Shown: positions 8,025 to 16,760, numbered from the stretch's first letter. The stretch: 64,000 nucleotides of DNA from Streptosporangium oxazolinicum (GCF_039537505.1 NZ_BAABAQ010000001.1:868001-932000), one strand, 5' to 3'. The notes: generated from the letters alone by a model not told the origin. Program-made: numbers and translations.

Positions 8025-8541
8025 TTCCCGGCCCGAACGGGTGTGCTCCGCAGTGATCGAGCTGACGGGCTGCCTGAGTCCCCACGTGTCCACACCGCAG
8101 CGTGATCACACGCGGCTGGTCTGGTTGAGCCCTGACCGGGGGACGGCGCGCCTGCGGGTGATCACGTGGACCTGCCAGTGCCGGGCCACCCTGTACGAGC
8201 TGTGTCAGGCCGGAGGGCAGGGCTTCATCCGGCGCACGCTCCAGCTGGACGGCAGTCCGGAAGTTCACGAGACCTATCGGTGGCCGATCAAGCAGGCCGA
8301 CGATATATGGCGGGCGTTGCTCTCCGGGGAGGCCCGATAGGCGGATGCGTCGGCATGGTCAATCTCGGTCTTCCGTGTCGCCGCATCACGGATCGGCGCC
8401 CAACTGCAACTCGAACCGCAACTATGACGCCCTCAGAGATCAAAAAGGCCCTCTCCCCGTATCTCGGGAGAGGGCCTCTGTGCTGCGGAGGCTCGGGGAT
8501 TTGAACCCCGGATGGGCGGTAAACCCAAACCGCATTAGCAG
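8025..8541. repeat. 517-bp direct repeat, left copy
   Basis: Matches 17298-17814 at a constant offset of 9273 with no indels and only scattered substitutions. It contains a complete 95-aa gene, about 90 bp of spacer, the tRNA terminator hairpin and the tRNA-Ser 3' half. Homology stops abruptly in the tRNA anticodon region (8541), the recombination point. The two copies bracket about 8.8 kb of cargo. Confidence 0.9.
8053..8340 (+). CDS. 95-aa hypothetical protein, copy 1
   Basis: The GTG start 'VIELTGCLSPHVST' opens a 95-aa protein nearly identical to that at 17326-17613. It has a beta-strand-rich core ('HTRLVWLSPDRGTARLRVIT') and a Cys pair 'WTCQC' with a further Cys ('LCQAGG'). In the second copy its start overlaps the stop of a 151-aa gene. 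Here that partner is missing, so this copy is separated from its native operon and may not be expressed. Function unknown. Confidence 0.6.
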   Translation: MIELTGCLSPHVSTPQRDHTRLVWLSPDRGTARLRVITWTCQCRATLYELCQAGGQGFIRRTLQLDGSPEVHETYRWPIKQADDIWRALLSGEAR

Positions 8542-8546
8542 CTCGG
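8434..8546. other. Attachment-site copy inside the left 517-bp repeat
   Basis: Contains the hairpin 'aggccctctcccc...gggagagggcct' and the tRNA-Ser 3' half to 'gcattagcag', identical to the intact tRNA. It then continues into element sequence 'ctcggggcat'. The following 110 bp include an arm region with repeated 'tgcaac' motifs shared with 6523-6633. Confidence 0.85.
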
Positions 8547-9053
8547 GGCATGACAGTTCAGAACAGTTCCACCTGGACCAACGCTCCTCTGTGGTCCTCC
8601 TGGAACGGCCTGGTACGGCGGTGAACTGCAACCCAAACTGCAACCCGTGCATGGTCCGAGCTGCATGCCACGCATGCCTTCATCAGGCTGATCATCCCGT
8701 CTGCCTCGACTCACCACGAAGTGGCAGCGGGTCGGCGACGGAGGGACAAGATCGTCTTCGTGTGTCCGTTTACCGACCGCCGTCCCTCGACCACGCAACC
8801 GTCGCAGATGAGCTTGAGACGAAGGAGTTGACCTGCTGGGCTTGCCTGGGTCGCGGCAGACGGGACGATCAGGCCCACCTCAGCCACATATGGCCTTGCG
8901 GTCGCGTACTGACGATCATCCCGGGAGCCAAGCGTTCCGCCGGATCACGCAGCTTGAACTGGAGAACGCTGACCTTTGACACATGTCGACCGGGTGGCCA
9001 TAAGTCACCACGACTCCCCGCCGATCACCTTCAGATCGAACAAGCGTTTGCCT
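8547..9053. other. Non-coding element-arm sequence
   Basis: The first ~110 bp carry the integrase-arm-like motif 'ggtgaactgcaacccaaact'. From 8650 to 9050 I see no convincing gene, RNA or repeat on either strand. Open frames here lack ribosome sites and coding bias. Confidence 0.5.
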
Positions 9054-9121
9054 ACACCCGGGCTACGCTTGGGCCCAGAGGGTGCAAGCATCGCGTAGCG
9101 ACCCAAGCGTAGCCCGGGTGT
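9054..9121. repeat. Perfect 20-bp inverted repeat
   Basis: Arm 9054-9073 (acacccgggctacgcttggg) is perfectly complementary to 9102-9121, with a 28-nt spacer. There is no U-run, so a simple intrinsic terminator is unlikely. It lies about 200 bp before the HEPN gene, at the point where GC content drops. It could be an element end, a regulator site or an origin-like structure. Confidence 0.8.
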
Positions 9122-9268
9122 CAAGGGTCAAGGTCTGGGTTCTGCTAGAGATCGGGTCACAGTTAACTTCTGGCCGCAGCGCCAGCCGGCCATCGTTCGA
9201 CAGTCCGCCGATAACCGTAAAAAGCTCACAAGGGGCAACCAAGACATGGCATACTGCAATATGTAAAA

Positions 9269-9298
9269 GGGAGGAAGCGGCCGAAGCGACTTCCTCCC
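9269..9298 (+). promoter_or_regulatory. Hairpin in the leader of the HEPN gene
   Basis: A 9-bp perfect stem (gggaggaag / cttcctccc) with a 12-nt loop. Its 5' arm is itself a strong ribosome-binding sequence, so folding would hide it. The hairpin ends 2 nt before an alternative ATG at 9301 and 26 nt before the preferred ATG at 9325. It may limit translation of a potentially toxic product; this is inference. Confidence 0.45.
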
Positions 9299-9324
9299 GT
9301 ATGACAAGGAGACTACCTCTTCCG

Positions 9325-10902
9325 ATGCTCGATGACAACCAGCAGCATCACTACACCGCAAGACGGATGCTTGACTTCGCAGCTGCTGCGACTCCCTGGC
9401 ATCGCAGGTTGTGGCGACTGGGAACCATGCTGGAGTTGTCTGAGCTTCTTGAGGCAGTAGGCGCAAGGGCTCTAGGAGCGCTCGCCGAGTCTTCTGTGAA
9501 ATATCTAGGCGATGGGCTGGCGAAGAGGATTCAGCGCGACCCTGGAATGGGCTCTCCCGCTGAACGCGGTCAACTGATCAAGCATGTTAACAGAACCATG
9601 CAGGTAGATGGCCATGACTGGGTCGCGCTAAATCTTCTGCTGCAGGAGAATAGACCCAAATATCTATCTCGATGGGCAAGTCATCTTAGAAACGAAGAAG
9701 CAAACTGCGAGCCAGTCGCACGGGCAGTAACTAGCTACATATTGGATGAAGGCTACAGTTCAGAAGCAACACACAAATGGCTCACTTATCACATAAAATA
9801 TGGCCAGACGAAGCTAACTCTTAGCGACTTGTTCGAGGAAGCACAAGCCCTCGTCAATCGCCCTAAGATAAGATTCGATATCCTAGTTCCACTGATGGCT
9901 TGTCCGCCTCTTCCCGAAGAAAGACCGGAGTGTTGGCTGGACTCATCGGAGACTGCAGAATGGCTCGCATATTGGTTTCCACACTCCCCGAGTATTAGGC
10001 AATCAGGCGGTCTCGTCCTAGAGATTGATGCCAAAGATAAGTATTCAGCGCTTAAGGAAGTAAACAGCGAGGTTGAAAGGTTAACTGCCAGGTTCCAGGT
10101 GGGAGCTCGCCAACGACTGCAGTTTAATCCAACACTTTACATGCTTGGCGAGCAAGAGCCCTTGGATTACATAGGGGGCCCGCGTCGAGTAGAGGTGCAC
10201 GCACTTGAACGCACGAAAGAAGTCTTCCGTCTTCGCCTTGATCCCCAAATCGATGCAGCCCTTGAACTCCTGCAGCCACTGGACCGTGGCACGCCTGCGG
10301 CAGCAATAGCAGGGAGCTGGGCCGCACTAGAGGCGCTTCTTATAGGGCCCGGAGATACCTCTAATCGGGCGGTCGCCGCAACACGGATGGCACGCATCGT
10401 GACTTGTAGTTACGTCACTAGTGAGCTAACTTCGCTTGCGCAAGCGCATGCCAGTACCAGCGATGACGCGATTGCCAAAGAACTGCGGTCAGTCAGCGAC
10501 GACCAAGAAAGAGCCGTCTTAATCGAGAAGGCTATAAAAAGCGGGGTTGTAGACGATTTCGAGAGCGTCGGTGTCCAAATCGCACTTACGCGCATTCGTG
10601 CATTGATATCTAATCCGAATGCGATCTTGCCTCGCATTGTCAGTCAGCTGGAAGACTCTTTTCGCCGACTGTATCGGCAAAGGAATTTGATTGTTCATGC
10701 AGGACAGACTGGGTCAGTAGCACTCAACGGGACGCTACGTACCGTGTCACCCCTTGTGGGAGCGGGGGCAGATCGTGTTGTCCAAGCTAGCGCACTGCAC
10801 GGCATTCCAGCTCTCATGTTTGCAGCTGCAACGGAAGTTCGACTAGCACAGAGCACTTTCAGCGAAAAATGCTTATCTGAATTGTTCAGCAATCGAATAT
10901 AA
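9325..10902 (+). CDS. HEPN-domain (Apea-like) putative ribonuclease
   Basis: A 525-aa protein from ATG 9325, with AAGGAG 13 nt upstream; ATG 9301 is an alternative. It is markedly lower in GC than its surroundings, with AT-rich codons. The C-terminal third carries a HEPN-like helical bundle: 'AGSWAALEALLIGPGD' (about 328-343) and the R-x4-H motif 'RNLIVH' at R453-H458. That motif is the catalytic signature of HEPN RNases. The N-terminal ~300 residues are unrecognised ('NRTMQVDGHDWVALNLLLQE'). HEPN proteins are frequent effectors of abortive infection. Cargo of the island behind tRNA-Ser; a defence role is inference. Confidence 0.65.
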   Translation: MLDDNQQHHYTARRMLDFAAAATPWHRRLWRLGTMLELSELLEAVGARALGALAESSVKYLGDGLAKRIQRDPGMGSPAERGQLIKHVNRTMQVDGHDWVALNLLLQENRPKYLSRWASHLRNEEANCEPVARAVTSYILDEGYSSEATHKWLTYHIKYGQTKLTLSDLFEEAQALVNRPKIRFDILVPLMACPPLPEERPECWLDSSETAEWLAYWFPHSPSIRQSGGLVLEIDAKDKYSALKEVNSEVERLTARFQVGARQRLQFNPTLYMLGEQEPLDYIGGPRRVEVHALERTKEVFRLRLDPQIDAALELLQPLDRGTPAAAIAGSWAALEALLIGPGDTSNRAVAATRMARIVTCSYVTSELTSLAQAHASTSDDAIAKELRSVSDDQERAVLIEKAIKSGVVDDFESVGVQIALTRIRALISNPNAILPRIVSQLEDSFRRLYRQRNLIVHAGQTGSVALNGTLRTVSPLVGAGADRVVQASALHGIPALMFAAATEVRLAQSTFSEKCLSELFSNRI

Positions 10903-11100
10903 CTCTGAATATTTGCCGTTCGAGATAGAAATCGAACTGTCAGCTTGGGAAGTGCGTCGATCATGCCTTGTGGGGTGGCTGGCCTGGGCATTGGGCTGGC
11001 CGTGAGTGACCGTGGTTGACCCCTCGTCACCCTGGTTAATGGCCCGCTAATGGCCCGGCGGTCGCTCCGGCTCTACCTCGCAACATGGGATCTTCAGCAC
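10903..11100. other. Element-end sequence with short direct repeats
   Basis: Contains the direct repeat 'taatggcccgctaatggccc' (11037 onward), comparable in layout to the 'acgggcacgc' repeats at 6467 and 11387. Such paired decamers near element ends may be integrase arm sites. There is no gene. Confidence 0.35.
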
Positions 11101-11268
11101 ATGTCCACGATCATGAACAGTCTTCCCGATCCTCTGCCCGAGTTCTTTGATTGCGGCTGCTCGGACATCTACTACTGTCCGCGATCCAGGGAGGTCGAAT
11201 GCTCCCGGCACAGCGGCTTCGATGTCTGCTGCGACGCACTCGATCACCACATCCTGCTCCATGCGTGA
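11101..11268 (+). CDS. 55-aa Cys-rich small protein
   Basis: ATG 11101 gives 'MSTIMNSLPDPLPEFFDCGC' then '...IYYC', 'VEC', 'FDVCCDALD' and a His-containing end. The Cys pattern C-x-C, C, C, CC and the final His suggest metal binding. A truncated copy at 6228-6354 conserves the Cys-containing blocks, which supports real coding. The ribosome site is weak. The protein is associated with the mobile elements; function unknown. Confidence 0.5.
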   Translation: MSTIMNSLPDPLPEFFDCGCSDIYYCPRSREVECSRHSGFDVCCDALDHHILLHA

Positions 11269-11746
11269 TCACCAGTTTGGAAGATTGCGGCGCGCGGCCC
11301 TCCGGCCTGCCGCGTCCCAGGTTAGTGATGGTCTCGCCTTACCCGTGAATCCCCGCGGTTTCCCCTTTCTCACTCTTCTGACGGGCACGCAACGGGCACG
11401 GCTGGAAGGGGTGTTTCATGATCGTCGCATGCATAGTGCGCGGCGGTCGTTGGGTAAGCCTCCTGCGCCTAAAACCGGAACCTGCGGATTAAAAGTGGAT
11501 TGTTCTTTTTGCCCCTCATGGCGCTCTGACTTGACGCTTCGGATGTTGCCTCGCGCTAGTCCGGGCAAGGCAATCCGCGCATATGCCGGATCTTGGAATC
11601 CTGCTCGACCATTATGGTCTTCGGCAATTCCCGGTGCAGTAGACGTTTGGATGCTGACAGTCATGGCTCGGTGACGAGGGGTCGCGGTTTGGTTGCATTG
11701 TGCGTTTTCCCAGTCGTTCGGTGCTGAACAGGGTTATCTGGTGGGT
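11269..11746. other. Element-end repeat and leader of the NB-ARC/TPR gene
   Basis: 11269-11410 resembles 6355-6490, including the paired motif 'acgggcacgcaacgggcacg'. The remaining 330 bp carry no convincing gene. A short AT-rich part near 11490-11510 could belong to a promoter. Confidence 0.4.
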
Positions 11747-14392
11747 ATGAGGATGGGGCGGGGTGTCGGCTGGGTTCTGGCGAGTGTGGGGCCGGTGGTG
11801 TCGGTCGCTGCTGGGGTGGCGACCAACCGGGTGGAGGGTCCCTGGTGGGCACAGGCAGGGTGGTTCGGTGGGGCGGTGGTGCTGGGTTGGCTGGGCCAGT
11901 GGATGGCGCGGCGTACCCCTCAAAACGGCAAACCGGTTCGGGGGTCGGCGCAAATTCCTGCTGTCACGGTCGTTACCTCCAGCGATGCTGTCGAGAGTGG
12001 GGCAGGCAGCGTAGCCCGTGTGGTGGGGGAAATTCCTCGCGAGCCGACGGCCTTTCAGTCACGTGCGGAGTTGGTGGCGTCGTTGCGGGATGCTGCGGGT
12101 TCGGGTCGGGCGGTGGTGGTCTGTGCGCTGACCGGCAGGAGGGGGGTCGGTAAGACACAGGTAGCGGCGGCTTATGCCCGGTGGTGTGCCGAGCAGGGAT
12201 GGCCGTTGGTGGCGTGGGTGAATGCCGAGACCTCTGACCAGGCGCTGGCAGGGTTGGAGGCCATCGGGGCGGCGGTGGGTGTGGGAGAGGCAGGTGAGGA
12301 CTCGTCGGTGGTTGCGGGGCGGGTTCGTGATTGGTTGAGCGGCCAGGCGGATCGGTGTCTGGTGGTGTTTGACAATGTGGCCGATCCGGATGTGGTGGCG
12401 CCGTGGTTGCCGGCAATCGGACGGACGCAGGTGGTGATCTCCAGTAACCATCGAAGCGTGCTGGCGCTGGGGGTGGCGGTACCGGTAGAGGTGTTCACCA
12501 ATGCTGAGGCTCTGGCGTTTTTGGCTGAGCGGACTGGCCGGGATGATGAGTTGGGGGCGCGAGGACTGGCCGATGAGATGGGTCATCTGCCCTTGGCGTT
12601 GGCTCAGGCGGCGTGGGTGATCGGTCAAGAGGGTGTGTCCTACGGGGACTATCTGCGGCGGTTGCGCAGGGTGGCGGTGGCTGAGGAGTTGCGGCCGGTG
12701 CGGGGTGAGGGGTATCCGCATGGCGCGGCCGAGGCGGTGCTGTTGTCCTTGGCGCGGATCGGTCGTGGCCGTGCGGTGCGGTTGGAGCGGGGCTTGCTCG
12801 ATCTGCTGGCGGTGCTGTCTCCAGGCGGGGTGCCTCGCGGTTGGTTGCATGAGGCTGCGCGGTTGGGCTTGGTGGGCAAGGTGAGTGGGGATGTCGGGCG
12901 AGGGGTGGATGCCGCGATCGGGCGGTTGGCTGAACCCTCGCTGGTGACGGTGAGCGTGGACGGCTCGACGGTGACTATGCACAGGTTCGTGCAGCGGGTT
13001 GTGCGCGATGCTGCCCGCGCTAAGGAGGATCTGGGCGCAATTCTCGTCAGCGCAGGCCAGTTGGTGGAGCACGGGTCTGTGGACTCTGCCCGGATATCGC
13101 TGGATCGGCCGCAGATGGAGACGTTCGTCCAGCAGTCGGCCGCGCTTTGGCTCAATGTCAGCCATCCGGCTTCCGATAGCCCACAGGTGGTAATCGACAA
13201 GGCTCTTAGCCTGCAAAACCAGGCTGGTCAGTATTTGGAAGCGGTCGGCGATCTATCTCGTGCCATCCCGCTATTCGAGCAGACTCTCACCGACTTTCGG
13301 CGGGTGCTGGGTGAAGACCACCCCGAGACCCTGGCCAGCCGCAACAACCTCGCCTACACCTACAAGTTGGCCGGACAGCTCGACAAAGCCGTCCTTCTGT
13401 ACGAGCAGACCCTTACTGGCTTTCGGCGGGTGCTGGGTGAAGACCACCCCAGCACCCTGACCAGCCGCAGCAACCTCGCCGGCGCCTACGAGTCGGCCGG
13501 ACAGCTCGACAAAGCCGTCCCTTTGTACGAGCAGACCCTTACCGACCGTCGGCGGGTGCTGGGTGAAGACCACCCCGACACCCTGACCAGCCGCAACAAC
13601 CTCGCCTACACCTACATGTCGGCCGGACAGCTCGACAAAGCCGTCCCTTTGTACGAGCAGACCCTTACCGACTTTCGGCGGGTGCTGGGTGAAGACCACC
13701 CCAGCACCCTGGGCAGCCGCAACAACCTCGCCGGCGCCTACGAGTCGGCCGGACAGCTCGACAAAGCCGTCCCGCTGTTCGAGCAGACCCTTACCGACTT
13801 TCGGCGGGTGCTGGGTGAAGACCACCCCGACACCCTGACCAGCCGCAACAACCTCGCCGGCGCCTACATGTCGGCCGGACAGCTCGACAAAGCCGTCCCG
13901 CTGTTCGAGCAGACCCTTACCGACTTTCGGCGGGTGCTGGGTGAAGACCACCCCGACACCCTGACCAGCCGCAACAACCTCGCCGGCGCCTATAAGTCGG
14001 CCGGACAGCTCGACAAAGCCGTCCCGCTGTTCGAGCAGACCCTTACCGACCGTCGGCGGGTGCTGGGTGAAGACCACCCCGACACCCTGACCAGCCACAG
14101 CAACCTCGCCTACACCTATAAGTCGGCCGGACAGCTCGACAAAGCCGTCCCTTTGTACGAGCAGACCCTTACCGACCGTCGGCGGGTGCTGGGTGAAGAC
14201 CACCCCGACACCCTGACCAGCCGCAACAACCTCGCCAGCGCCTACAAGTCGGCCGGACAGCTCGACAAAGCCGTCCCCCTGTACGAGCAGACCCTCTCAG
14301 ATTGCTTGCGTGTGCTGGGCACCGATCACCCGATTACCACAGCGGTACGCGGCAATCTGGTTAAAGCGCGGGATTCGGTGGGCCAGGACTGA
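11747..14392 (+). CDS. NB-ARC/STAND NTPase with kinesin-light-chain-type TPR repeats
   Basis: An 881-aa protein from ATG 11747 (GTG 11741 is possible). Domain order: two hydrophobic segments in residues 6-45; NTPase with Walker A 'GRRGVGKT' at about 130-137 and Walker B 'RCLVVFDNV' near 202-210; winged-helix-like region; then nine 42-residue TPRs of KLC type ('YEQTLTDRRRVLGEDHPDTL') to the end. STAND NTPases oligomerise when the repeat domain senses a ligand. No fused effector domain is evident apart from the N-terminal membrane part. The repeats are almost identical at DNA level, indicating recent amplification. A role in immunity or signalling is inferred from family behaviour. Confidence 0.85.
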   Translation: MRMGRGVGWVLASVGPVVSVAAGVATNRVEGPWWAQAGWFGGAVVLGWLGQWMARRTPQNGKPVRGSAQIPAVTVVTSSDAVESGAGSVARVVGEIPREPTAFQSRAELVASLRDAAGSGRAVVVCALTGRRGVGKTQVAAAYARWCAEQGWPLVAWVNAETSDQALAGLEAIGAAVGVGEAGEDSSVVAGRVRDWLSGQADRCLVVFDNVADPDVVAPWLPAIGRTQVVISSNHRSVLALGVAVPVEVFTNAEALAFLAERTGRDDELGARGLADEMGHLPLALAQAAWVIGQEGVSYGDYLRRLRRVAVAEELRPVRGEGYPHGAAEAVLLSLARIGRGRAVRLERGLLDLLAVLSPGGVPRGWLHEAARLGLVGKVSGDVGRGVDAAIGRLAEPSLVTVSVDGSTVTMHRFVQRVVRDAARAKEDLGAILVSAGQLVEHGSVDSARISLDRPQMETFVQQSAALWLNVSHPASDSPQVVIDKALSLQNQAGQYLEAVGDLSRAIPLFEQTLTDFRRVLGEDHPETLASRNNLAYTYKLAGQLDKAVLLYEQTLTGFRRVLGEDHPSTLTSRSNLAGAYESAGQLDKAVPLYEQTLTDRRRVLGEDHPDTLTSRNNLAYTYMSAGQLDKAVPLYEQTLTDFRRVLGEDHPSTLGSRNNLAGAYESAGQLDKAVPLFEQTLTDFRRVLGEDHPDTLTSRNNLAGAYMSAGQLDKAVPLFEQTLTDFRRVLGEDHPDTLTSRNNLAGAYKSAGQLDKAVPLFEQTLTDRRRVLGEDHPDTLTSHSNLAYTYKSAGQLDKAVPLYEQTLTDRRRVLGEDHPDTLTSRNNLASAYKSAGQLDKAVPLYEQTLSDCLRVLGTDHPITTAVRGNLVKARDSVGQD
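13256..14383. repeat. Tandem 126-bp coding repeats, nine units
   Basis: Period 126 bp (42 codons). Units 2-8 differ mostly at a few codons (Tyr/Phe before EQTLT, Asp/Ser after DHP, and 'AYTY' versus 'AGAY' or 'ASAY'). The near identity at synonymous sites shows expansion or gene conversion rather than old divergence. Copy number is likely to vary between strains. Confidence 0.95.
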
Positions 14393-14640
14393 GGAACGAA
14401 GTCCTGGCCCTTCGATCGCCCCCAACCTGGTACGGAGTACAACCATAGTCAGGCGATCGTCGTGCTGTATTGGTGTGGCGGCAGGGCGGCACCCGGTACA
14501 GCGGTGCGGGTTCGTGCGGCGGGTGCTGGGTGCGGAGAGCGGCCCTGAGTCCCGCCGCCGTTCGGGACCGGCGCCCACGCCGCACGCCCGGACGGCGGGC
14601 GGGCGGCGGGCCGTGCGACGGCGCGGAGCGCTGCCGCCTT
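14393..14640. repeat. Diverged copy of 7795-8030
   Basis: The segment starting 'ggaacgaa' after the NB-ARC/TPR gene aligns over about 240 bp with 7795-8030, with many substitutions and small gaps ('cgatcgtcgtgctg' and 'gtcgggaccggc'-like blocks are kept). It has no frame conserved in both copies. It is probably shared element backbone. Confidence 0.5.
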
Positions 14641-14685
14641 GATACCTACGAGAACAATTCGGCAGTGCCTGGTGTCTCGCTCAGC

Positions 14686-15399
14686 TCAGGGTTTCGTGAA
14701 GAGGTTGAGCACCTCGCCGAAGCCGTTGGTGAGGCTGTCGAGGAGGGCTTCCCCTTTTTCGGCAGTGGCCAGAGACGGTCGGCCGATGACGCCGCTGCCC
14801 GTGTAAGCCTGCATGCCCCTCGTCAGAAGATGGCGGCGGTCGTCGGCGATCCAGTCAGCGGACTGGTAGCCAGGGCGGATCACCTCGGGGCAGGCATGCA
14901 GCAGCAAGGAGGTCTCCAGCTCTCCGGCGTGCATGTCCTCGTGCATGGAACTGGTGAGCCCAGCGGCGGCTCGGGCTTCGTTCCAGTCCTCGCGTGAAGG
15001 AAACAGCGCCATGCGGCGACCTTCGGCGTTGGCCTCCTGGACGACGTTGCTCAGGACGTAGTTGCCTCCGTGACCGTTGACGACGACGAGGGCCGTGGGG
15101 CCGGAGCGGGTGACGGAGGTGTAGACGTCGGTGACGATCGCGTGCAGGGTCCGCGCGGAGATGCTGACGGTTCCCGGCCAGGCGCTGTGCTCGTGCGAGC
15201 AGGAGATCGTCACGGGCGGGAGCAGCAGAACGGGATGAGCATCGGCGATCCGGCGGGCGATCAGAGTGGCCACGATGGTGTCGGTGCTGAGGGGCAGATG
15301 GTCACCGTGCTGTTCGAAGCTGCCGATGGGGAGAATCGCGACCTGGGCGTCGCGGTCTCGTTCCTCGGTGGTGGTCGCGGTGGGCAGCAGGGTGGTCAC
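14686..15399 (-). CDS. Creatininase-family amidohydrolase
   Basis: A 237-aa protein from GTG 15399 with AAGGAG 4 nt upstream. It has the family motifs: 'LPIGSFEQHGDHLPLSTDT' (metal-binding E/H/D near 22-40), 'VVNGHGGN' (about 110-117) and 'DMHAGELETS' (about 150-160). These residues bind the two metals in creatininase and in related formamide hydrolases such as MftE or riboflavin-pathway ArfB. The start overlaps the stop of the upstream XRE/TPR gene (GTGA), so the two are coupled. The true substrate cannot be told from sequence; creatinine itself is unlikely in this context. Confidence 0.85.
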   Translation of the reverse strand: MTTLLPTATTTEERDRDAQVAILPIGSFEQHGDHLPLSTDTIVATLIARRIADAHPVLLLPPVTISCSHEHSAWPGTVSISARTLHAIVTDVYTSVTRSGPTALVVVNGHGGNYVLSNVVQEANAEGRRMALFPSREDWNEARAAAGLTSSMHEDMHAGELETSLLLHACPEVIRPGYQSADWIADDRRHLLTRGMQAYTGSGVIGRPSLATAEKGEALLDSLTNGFGEVLNLFTKP

Positions 15400-16730
15400 C
15401 GGTCTCCTTGTGGCTGGGGTGCTGGCAGGGAGAAGGACTCCGAGAGGATGTCGAGCCTGGTGAGCAAGTCTGCCACGGAGGGGTCTACCGTCCATCGGGC
15501 CAGATGATCGCGCAGTGCTGTGAGTTGGTCGGCGACCCGGCTGGATCGGAGGGCCTGCATGCGGGAGAGGGCCTCTTCGGTCACCGCGCAGGCGTGCTCT
15601 CGTTCGCCCGCTATGGCGTAGGCGGTCGCCATACGAGTTAGGAACAGGACATGATCGCGCGTCTGGCTGGACTCGGGCCACTGGGAGCGACTCGCCTCGA
15701 ATATCGGGATGGCCGCAGTGGCCTGGCCCAACAGGACGCGGGTCGCGCCGGTCTCCATGGCGATATAGGCGGGAGTGCAGTACGAGGCACGATCGCTCTC
15801 GCTCTGTGCCATCCCCGCGGCGGCTTCGAGGAGGGCCCTCTCCGAATCGCGGGCGGAGTCTGTGGCCTCTCCGAGGTGGGCGTTCGCTGTCGCGCGAGTT
15901 CTCAGGATGACCGCTCTGAGCCGAGGCGTGAGGGCATCGGAGTTGGCCAGAGCCGCGTTCGCCAGTCCAAGGCCGTGGCCGTAGTCGCCGGACTCGGTGG
16001 CGATGGCGCTTTTGCGCATGAGGATGTAGGAGATGACACGCTGGTCGCCCAATTCCATGGCGTAGTCCAGGGCCTTGTTGGTCCACATCGTGGCGCGGGT
16101 GAAATCGCCCAGGTCCTGGTGGAGCCAGCCGCAGAATTCCAGCAGTTCGCTGGCGAAATTCAGGGCTTCGGTGCGGTCGGCTCCTCGGGCTACCTGGCAG
16201 ACCTGCCCGACTATCGGAATCTGGCCCTGAACGGAGCTGATCAAGAGGAGTGGCCCCATGATGGCCTCGGCCTGGATCTGGCCGGTGAGGACGTGCCGGA
16301 GTCCGGAGATGACGGAACGGCTGGACGCACTGGTCAGGCTAGTCAGGTATCGAGTCGGCAGGCTCGCCCTCGACGCCGGCTGATCAGACGGTGACGGGGT
16401 TGGCGTGTGCTGTGGTTGTGGGCTGGCTACAGGGAGCCGTCGCGGTGCCAGTCCGAGAGTGAGCCGGGCGGGGTCGGGCATGGCCAGACCGTCGGCGATG
16501 CGCTCGATCACGTCGAATGAGGTGACCTGAACGGCTCCGTTCATGATCTCGCTGATCTTGCCCTGGCTGAGATTGACCGCGACGCCGATGCGGGTCTGGC
16601 TGAAGCCGGTGTGCTGACGGATCAGCCGGAAGAGTTGCCCGATATCGCGGGCGCGGAGAGCGGTCAGCGTTTCCGGACGCTGCCATAGCTCCAGTGGGAT
16701 AACGACTGGTTCAGTCGCATCTGCGGGCAT
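15396..16730 (-). CDS. XRE-family regulator with TPR-like C-terminus
   Basis: A 444-aa protein from ATG 16730 with GGGGAGG 5 nt upstream. The N-terminal helix-turn-helix is 'TGFSQTRIGVAVNLSQGKIS' (about 40-60). A Pro/Ser/Gln linker (about 100-130) leads into a long helical region of TPR type ('WTNKALDYAMELGDQRVIS', 'ACAVTEEALSRMQ'). Such regulators usually sense a small molecule or peptide through the TPRs and control neighbouring genes. The coupled creatininase-type gene downstream is the probable partner. Candidate operator repeats lie in the divergent spacer at 16761-16815. Confidence 0.85.
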   Translation of the reverse strand: MPADATEPVVIPLELWQRPETLTALRARDIGQLFRLIRQHTGFSQTRIGVAVNLSQGKISEIMNGAVQVTSFDVIERIADGLAMPDPARLTLGLAPRRLPVASPQPQHTPTPSPSDQPASRASLPTRYLTSLTSASSRSVISGLRHVLTGQIQAEAIMGPLLLISSVQGQIPIVGQVCQVARGADRTEALNFASELLEFCGWLHQDLGDFTRATMWTNKALDYAMELGDQRVISYILMRKSAIATESGDYGHGLGLANAALANSDALTPRLRAVILRTRATANAHLGEATDSARDSERALLEAAAGMAQSESDRASYCTPAYIAMETGATRVLLGQATAAIPIFEASRSQWPESSQTRDHVLFLTRMATAYAIAGEREHACAVTEEALSRMQALRSSRVADQLTALRDHLARWTVDPSVADLLTRLDILSESFSLPAPQPQGDR

Positions 16731-16760
16731 ATGGCCTCCCCTCTTTCGCGACTCGGCTTC

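Noticed and set aside
13271..14203. 310-aa minus-strand frame of perfect 42-residue repeats
   Set aside because: It is the antisense shadow of the TPR units, not an independent repeat protein.
13256..14383. Possible CRISPR array because of regular repeats
   Set aside because: The repeats are contiguous 126-bp coding units without unique spacers, and no cas genes are nearby.
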